A stretch of DNA of 64,000 nt from Pseudomonas koreensis (GTDB lineage: Bacteria > Pseudomonadota > Gammaproteobacteria > Pseudomonadales > Pseudomonadaceae): the NCBI RefSeq assembly GCF_012986595.1, contig NZ_JAAQYM010000002.1:806001-870000 (forward strand), in the 5' to 3' direction. The notes under the pieces were generated by a model. That model was given only the letters and a program-made list of their open reading frames with translations, was not told where the DNA came from and searched no databases. This document shows positions 59,114-64,000 of this stretch, piece after piece. Position 1 is the first letter of the stretch; every line of letters starts with the position of its first letter. Both the position numbers and the translations under genes were made by a program.

Positions 59114-59845
59114 TTACGGATACTGCTGAACCGTACCCGGCTGCGGTTGCTGCTGACCACCATACTGCTGGCCCGGGATCGCCTTCAGGTTGACCTCAAC
59201 GCGGCGGTTCTGCGCGCGGCCATTGACGTCACCGTTGCTGGCAATCGGGTTATCCGGACCGGCACCACGGGCCGACAGGTTGGCACCGCTGACACCTTGT
59301 GAGGTCAGGTAGGTGGCCACGCTCTGTGCGCGACGCTGAGACAGGTCCATGTTGTGCTGGCGGCTGCCGGTGCTGTCGGTGTAGCCGACGATTTCGATCT
59401 GGTTCTGGTTGAACTCTTTCAGCGAGTTCGCCAGGTTGTTCAGCGGCTGGTAAAAGCTCGAAGCGATGTTCGCCGAATCGGTGGCGAAGGTGATGTTGCC
59501 CGGCATGATCAGCTTGATCTGATCGCCCTGGCGCTGCACCTCAACCCCTGTGTTGGCCATGCTGGCGCGCAGCTTTTTCTCTTGCTGGTCGGCGTAGTAA
59601 CCGTAGCCGGCCGCCGAAGCACCGACGACTGCTGCGCCGATCAAGGCGCCCTTGCCACGGTTGTTGTGGTCAATGGCCGCACCCGCCAGGGCACCGGCCA
59701 GAGCACCGAGGCCACCGTACTTGGCGGTCTTGCTCACACCGCCGCCGTCGGCCTGGCCCTGGTTGTCATAAGGGTTAGGCGAGGCGCAACCGGCCAACAT
59801 GGCCACAGCGGTAGCAACAATAATCAAACGAGGCGTGGTGAACAT
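59114..59845 (-). CDS. OmpA-family peptidoglycan-binding lipoprotein (YiaD-like)
   Basis: 243 aa. Lipobox AMLAG-C with Cys20, a glycine-zipper stretch (about 42-85: GGLGALAGALAGAAIDHNNR), and an OmpA-C domain (about 110-220: ITFATDSANIASSFYQPLNN, VGYTDSTGSRQHNMDLSQRR) that ends NRRVEVNLKAI. The C-terminal tail is Gln/Gly/Pro-rich. It is expected to sit in the outer membrane and bind peptidoglycan. Confidence 0.94.
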   Translation of the reverse strand: MFTTPRLIIVATAVAMLAGCASPNPYDNQGQADGGGVSKTAKYGGLGALAGALAGAAIDHNNRGKGALIGAAVVGASAAGYGYYADQQEKKLRASMANTGVEVQRQGDQIKLIMPGNITFATDSANIASSFYQPLNNLANSLKEFNQNQIEIVGYTDSTGSRQHNMDLSQRRAQSVATYLTSQGVSGANLSARGAGPDNPIASNGDVNGRAQNRRVEVNLKAIPGQQYGGQQQPQPGTVQQYP

Positions 59846-59959
59846 GAAGAGCTCCTGGTTTTTGCATTCTGTGTGGCAGCGGCCCTAGGCAATAGACCTT
59901 TGCGGGCGTTGGATCATGACAATGCACAAAAATTCCGCCGCACACTCGTGACAAAATGT

Positions 59960-60604
59960 TTAGGCGCGTACGAACGGGTTTTCGCGCATTTCATCCCCAA
60001 GACGCGTGTCCGGACCATGCCCGGTAACCACGGTTGCGTCTTCGTCCAGGGTGTACAGCCGCTGTTTGATCGATCGCACGATGGTCGCCTGATCGCCACC
60101 CCACAAATCCGTGCGCCCTACCCCGCGACGAAACAACGTGTCGCCGGCAATCAACAGCTTAGCCTCGGAAAACCAAAAGCTCATGGAACCGGGCGTATGT
60201 CCCGGCGTATGTAGCGCCACGCCACAGCCACAGGCCAGTTCCTCATCGTCGCTCAACCAGCGATCCGGCGACGGCACCGGGGTGTAGGGCACGCCGAACA
60301 TCTGGCATTGCATCTCAAGGTTGTCCCACAGGAACTGATCTTCTTTATGCAGATGGAGGGTCGCCCCCGTCTTTTCCTTCATCTGCCCGGAGGCGAGAAA
60401 ATGATCGAGATGTGCGTGAGTGTGGATGATGCTGACCACTTTCAGACCATGAGCATCGAGGCGCGCCATGATCAGGTCAGGATTGCCGCCCGGATCGACG
60501 ACGATAGCCTTTTTGCTGATCGGATCGCCGATGATCGTGCAGTTGCACTGCAGCGGGCCGACGGGGAAGGTTTCGCGGATGAGCGCAGGCGCTGGAACAG
60601 TCAT
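59960..60604 (-). CDS. MBL-fold metallo-hydrolase (YcbL/glyoxalase II-like)
   Basis: 214 aa. The metal-binding motif is HTHAHLDH near residue 62; further ligands are in LHTPGHTPGS, IAGDTLF and TGHGPDT. At 214 aa it is short like YcbL-type glyoxalase II enzymes, which lack the long C-terminal substrate domain. Substrate inferred only. No neighbour suggests a pathway; the MalT-like regulator ends 63 bp upstream on the same strand. Confidence 0.92.
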   Translation of the reverse strand: MTVPAPALIRETFPVGPLQCNCTIIGDPISKKAIVVDPGGNPDLIMARLDAHGLKVVSIIHTHAHLDHFLASGQMKEKTGATLHLHKEDQFLWDNLEMQCQMFGVPYTPVPSPDRWLSDDEELACGCGVALHTPGHTPGSMSFWFSEAKLLIAGDTLFRRGVGRTDLWGGDQATIVRSIKQRLYTLDEDATVVTGHGPDTRLGDEMRENPFVRA

Positions 60605-60667
60605 GGGATAATCCTGATCAATATTCGACGGCGGTGGAACCCGCTGATGCCGAAGATTTTACCGGCA

Positions 60668-63400
60668 CTAGATCATTAACCCCAGTGCCTTGGCCCGCGC
60701 CACCGCCTGCGTGCGCCGCTCGACCCCCAGCTTGCTGTTGATATGGCTGGCATGGGTTTTCACGGTGTGCAGCGAGATGAACAATTGCTCGCTGATTTCC
60801 TGATTCGAACAGCCTTGGGCAATCAAACGCAGCACCGCCAGTTCGCGAGTGCTGAGTTGTTCGGCGGCGGAAGACTCAATCACGGGCCGGGCAGCCACCT
60901 GCGGAAAATGCGCCAGCAACTGCTGTCCCGCCAGCGCCGGTGAGTTCTGCAATTGGCTGCGAAGCCAATCCGGATGTTCTCTGACCAGGGCGTCAAATGG
61001 CTGTATCACGCCGCCAACCGCAGCTTCCAGCGCCTGGTTCAACGCCTTGCGCGCCTCGGGTTCGCGACCACTGCCCAGCAGCAACATCACCTTCTGCGCC
61101 AGCGCCATCACACACAGCAGCTGTCGTCCGGTCTGCTGACCGTTTTCCAGCAACACATTCAACCGCCCTTCAGCGAGCATCGGCTGCCCCTGAATCACAT
61201 CCAGCAACGCCTGCTGCAGCTCGACGTGCAATGGCAGCTGAGGATGAAATTCCGGGGGCGCCGCTGCACGCTCGCCGGTGTAGGTCTGGCCCAGACGCGC
61301 CAGCCACGCCTCGGCCAGATCGGTACGGCCCTGCGCCAGCCACAGTTCGCATTTGACCAGGGTGATCATCGCCAGGTAGTAGATCGGCGGCACGTCCCAG
61401 ATGTGCATCAGGCGCTCGGCTTCGGCGAGTTCGGCGAAGGCCTTGGCAAATTCGCCAGCGCTGCCGTCCAGACGGGCGATCACGCAGTGGCCGATCAACA
61501 CGCTGATATCGCGACAGGCCCGCGCTTCGGCCAGACCGGTCAGCAATCGCGCCCGGGCCTGCTGCGGCTGCAAGCGCATCGACAGCAGAAAACCTTCATA
61601 CAGGACCAGTCGCGCACGCACTGCGTACAGACGTTGCGCCGACAGCCCGCTCAGACGATCGAGGCCCTGATGCACCTCATCCAGTGCGCGCAGAATTTCT
61701 CCACGCGCTTGCAGTACCCGAGCCCGGTCGTAATGCGCCAGCGCCTCGAACAACGGGTTGCCTACCCGCTGCGCCAGCTCGAGGGACTCGCGATTCAAGC
61801 CCCGGGCCCGCCACAGGTCGCCGTCGGCAATCGCCAGATTAGACAAGGTCGACAGGCACATCAGGCGTTGCCCGTAACGCTTGACCGGCAGGCTTTCCAA
61901 CGCCTCGCTGCAATAGCGCTGAGTCAGCTCACGATGCCCGCGGCCCCGGGCGATGATCCCGCTGAGCGCCAGCCACTGCGCGAGCATCGACTTCTGCGCG
62001 GAGGCCGAAGGCGCCGGCAGAAAGCGGCTCAGATGACTGGACAACTCTTCAGCCGCATCGAGCTGACAAGCCAGCCCCAGCGCCCAGCTGTACAGCACGA
62101 TCAAGCGTGGCGTGCTGATCAGCAGGCTGTCGGGCAAGTCCATTTTCCAGCGCAGCAGCATGCCGACATTCTGCTCGGCGAGCAGTTGTTCCTCGGACAG
62201 GTTCTGCACCAGATTCGCCGCCACATCCAGATGCCCGGCACGCAAGGCCTGCTCCACCGCTTCGTCCAGCAACCCCTGGGCATTGAACCAGCGGCAGGCG
62301 CGCAGGTGTAAGGTGGCCGCCGGCACCAGCGTCTGCGTGACGGGTCGGCTGCGCAGCAAATCGGAAAACAGATGGTGGTAGCGATACCAGTGACCGTGTT
62401 CGTCCAACGGCACCAGAAACACTTGATGCGCCAACAGAAAACGCAGGATTTCGCCGCTGTCGTGGGCTTCGCGCACCGCATCGCACAGCTCGCTGCAAAA
62501 GCGCTCTTGAGGGGCGGTGTCGTAGAGAAATGACTGCACCTCGGCCGGCAGGCAATCGATGACTTCTTCCAGCAGGTAATCGCGAATCAGCCCTTCCCCG
62601 CCGTTCAGCGCCGGAGGCAACGCCGCCTCGCTGCCGGCCTCGGAGACCGCGAGCAACCAGAAACGCAGCCCGGCGACCCAGCCCTCACTGCGCTGGATCA
62701 GGTTTTCCAGGGCCTCGCCGCGCAATGAACTGCTGTGTCGATCAAGCAGCGTCAGGGCTTCATCGTGGGTCAGGCGCAGATCCTGTTCATGCAGTTCGAG
62801 CAACTGCCGCGACAGGCGCAGGCGCGCCAGATGCCAGTCCGGGCGCTGACGACTGGTGACCATGACCAGCAAGCCATCGGGCAAATGATTGAGGAAAAAC
62901 TGCAGGCAGCGGTCAAGCACCGGGCCTTGGGCGAGATGGTAATCATCGAGCACCAGCAACAACGGCGCCGTGGGTTGCAGTTGCAGGGCCAGTTCATCGA
63001 GCAAGCCGTCGAGCCATTCTTCGAAGGCGAACGGCTGATGACGCTGACGCATCTTCAACAGGCCAAGCGCGCGGCTGCCCAGATCCGGAAAGTAATCCTG
63101 CAGCCCCTCCAGCAACCGCTCGAGAAACCGCCCCGGATCGTTATCCCGCGGGCTCAGGCCCAGCCACAGACTTTGCCAGTGCGCCGGCAGGCTCTGGCAG
63201 AACTCCACCGCCAGCGAACTCTTGCCGAAACCCGCCGGGGCGCAGACCAGCAACAGGCGTCCACCGAGCCCGGCGCTCAGGCGTTCACACAGGCGCGGTC
63301 GCAATACGTAACCCTCGGGCAACGGCGGGCGAAAAAAACGCCCGTCCAGTGTCGCGACAGCAACGCTTGCAGGACCCGGAAGCGGGGACAGATCAGTCAT
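60668..63400 (-). CDS. Large MalT-like LuxR-type transcriptional regulator
   Basis: 910 aa STAND-class activator. N-terminal NTPase with Walker A CAPAGFGKSSLAVEF (about 52-66) and Walker B LLLVLDDYHLAQG; a long helical TPR-like region (about 400-830); and a C-terminal LuxR HTH (about 845-905: LSTRELAVLRLIAQGCSNQE, ISLHTVKTHASHINSKLGV). Such proteins bind an inducer and ATP, oligomerise and activate nearby operons. Located just after a DUF1329 gene on the same strand, so that operon is a likely target. Confidence 0.94.
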   Translation of the reverse strand: MTDLSPLPGPASVAVATLDGRFFRPPLPEGYVLRPRLCERLSAGLGGRLLLVCAPAGFGKSSLAVEFCQSLPAHWQSLWLGLSPRDNDPGRFLERLLEGLQDYFPDLGSRALGLLKMRQRHQPFAFEEWLDGLLDELALQLQPTAPLLLVLDDYHLAQGPVLDRCLQFFLNHLPDGLLVMVTSRQRPDWHLARLRLSRQLLELHEQDLRLTHDEALTLLDRHSSSLRGEALENLIQRSEGWVAGLRFWLLAVSEAGSEAALPPALNGGEGLIRDYLLEEVIDCLPAEVQSFLYDTAPQERFCSELCDAVREAHDSGEILRFLLAHQVFLVPLDEHGHWYRYHHLFSDLLRSRPVTQTLVPAATLHLRACRWFNAQGLLDEAVEQALRAGHLDVAANLVQNLSEEQLLAEQNVGMLLRWKMDLPDSLLISTPRLIVLYSWALGLACQLDAAEELSSHLSRFLPAPSASAQKSMLAQWLALSGIIARGRGHRELTQRYCSEALESLPVKRYGQRLMCLSTLSNLAIADGDLWRARGLNRESLELAQRVGNPLFEALAHYDRARVLQARGEILRALDEVHQGLDRLSGLSAQRLYAVRARLVLYEGFLLSMRLQPQQARARLLTGLAEARACRDISVLIGHCVIARLDGSAGEFAKAFAELAEAERLMHIWDVPPIYYLAMITLVKCELWLAQGRTDLAEAWLARLGQTYTGERAAAPPEFHPQLPLHVELQQALLDVIQGQPMLAEGRLNVLLENGQQTGRQLLCVMALAQKVMLLLGSGREPEARKALNQALEAAVGGVIQPFDALVREHPDWLRSQLQNSPALAGQQLLAHFPQVAARPVIESSAAEQLSTRELAVLRLIAQGCSNQEISEQLFISLHTVKTHASHINSKLGVERRTQAVARAKALGLMI

Positions 63401-63550
63401 GGCCGGCTCTTGTTTGTAGGGCTATTGGCGGCGTAGCAGATGTCCGCAGACTAGCGGTAAACGTAGAGGGTTTGAAGGTTATTGCTACAAATGACTACAA
63501 AAAGACTACAACCAAAGGTGTCAGACGCCGTGATCGAGCCAGCACAAGCT

Positions 63551-63574
63551 TACGCCCTCCTTCGGCAGCGCCTA
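63551..63574. repeat. Half-copy of a family C REP
   Basis: TACGCCCTCCTTCGGCAGCG followed by CCTACA matches one arm of the family C element (CCTTCGGCAGCTCCTACA) with a few changes; no partner arm is present. Confidence 0.5.
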
Positions 63575-63587
63575 CAAAATCAAAGCA

Positions 63588-63620
63588 AAAAAAAGCCCCG
63601 AACCAGTCGGGGCGTTTTTT
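63588..63620 (-). terminator. Terminator after the DUF1329 gene
   Basis: GCCCCGA-CTGGT/ACCAG-TCGGGGC type stem (63595-63613) with A run on one side and T run on the other, about 25 bp after the stop. Confidence 0.9.
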
Positions 63621-63645
63621 CGAGGATGCGGCCTCGGGTCAAAGC

Positions 63646-64000
63646 TTAGCGGATACCGTCCTGGCCCAGGTTGCCTGGCTGGAATTCGCTCTTGGTAGCA
63701 GAGAAGCCGAAGTCATACGCCTGCTTCTCTTCGTTCTTCATGCCCAGTGCCAGGTAGCGACCCGATTGCAGGTCATACAGGGTTTCCAGCGCATACCACG
63801 GCACTTGCTTGTCGTAGTAGTCCTCGGCATGCGCCTCGGCCACACGCCACAGCTGACCGCGACCGTCGTAATGGTCGATGACCGCTGCCTGCCAGGTGTC
63901 TTCGTCGATGTAGAAGTCACGTTTGGCATAGATATGGCGCTGACCCGGTTTCAGGGTGGCCACCACGTGCCAGACACGACGCAGCTCGTAACGGGTCAGG
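63646..64000 (-). CDS. DUF1329 family protein, C-terminal part (runs off the window)
   Basis: The last 117 residues or so. LTRYELRRVWHVVATLKPGQ, then RHIYAKRDFYIDEDTWQAAV and YDLQSGRYLALGMKNEE are the typical C-terminal blocks of DUF1329, a family of exported beta-rich proteins related to the LolA/LolB fold. In Pseudomonas such genes usually stand with DUF1302 and RND genes under a MalT-like regulator. The frame stays open to base 64000. The internal Met at 63966 is not a start. Confidence 0.9.
   Translation of the reverse strand, partial: LTRYELRRVWHVVATLKPGQRHIYAKRDFYIDEDTWQAAVIDHYDGRGQLWRVAEAHAEDYYDKQVPWYALETLYDLQSGRYLALGMKNEEKQAYDFGFSATKSEFQPGNLGQDGIR

Overview
The window is a piece of a chromosome from a Pseudomonas of the P. 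fluorescens group. The evidence is the uniform GC-rich coding style, the full-length gene orders (mraZ to lpxC; rplM-rpsI-petABC-sspAB; rsmI-lpoA-yraN-diaA-dolP), OprD-type porin and DUF6124 genes, and many Pseudomonas-type REP/REPIN hairpins. No tRNA, rRNA, phage, IS or CRISPR was seen.

Layout. 1-4840: start of a cytochrome bo3 oxidase operon (cyoA, cyoB leftward), dsbB, a secreted SnoaL-like protein and the NO-detoxifying flavohaemoglobin hmp. 4841-9332: norR, divergent from hmp, with three NorR sites between them; then CheV, a GNAT acetyltransferase, a small exported protein and a YkgJ-type Cys-cluster protein. 9560-12870: an accessory stretch with small orphan genes, an MNT/HEPN toxin-antitoxin-like pair preceded by a twin palindromic operator, a DUF6124 gene with a highly structured upstream region, and about 950 bp of repeat-rich non-coding DNA. 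12867-22900: an RND efflux operon with its own two-component system, a small exported protein, an OprD-family porin and a diguanylate cyclase. 23076-40894: the complete division and cell-wall (dcw) cluster, transcribed leftward from a clear promoter and MraZ-box array. 41297-46252: rnpB and the rsmI / lpoA-yraN-diaA-dolP block. 46385-51270: sspB, sspA, petCBA, rpsI, rplM. 51515-64000: aldo/keto reductase, acyl-CoA dehydrogenase, a GlxA-type AraC regulator, zapE, trpS, a hydrolase, zapG, an OmpA-like lipoprotein, an MBL-fold hydrolase, a large MalT-like LuxR regulator and the end of a DUF1329 gene.

Working together: the dcw genes form one tightly overlapped leftward unit from peptidoglycan precursor synthesis (murCDEFG, ddlB, mraY) to septation (ftsL/I/W/Q/A/Z), ending in the first committed step of lipid A (lpxC). 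lpoA, zapE, zapG and dolP elsewhere in the window also serve the envelope and division. Respiration is represented twice (cyo and the bc1 complex petABC). hmp and norR form a nitric oxide response module.

Most noteworthy: (i) the non-coding region upstream of the DUF6124 gene, which on the transcript strand contains a cUUCGg hairpin inside an H-type pseudoknot arrangement; (ii) the wHTH-MNT/HEPN pair with two 13-bp palindromes 21 bp apart at its start codon; (iii) an 80-nt hairpin ending in a T-tract only about 37 bp before sspA. All functional statements are from reading the sequence and general family knowledge; no searches were run.
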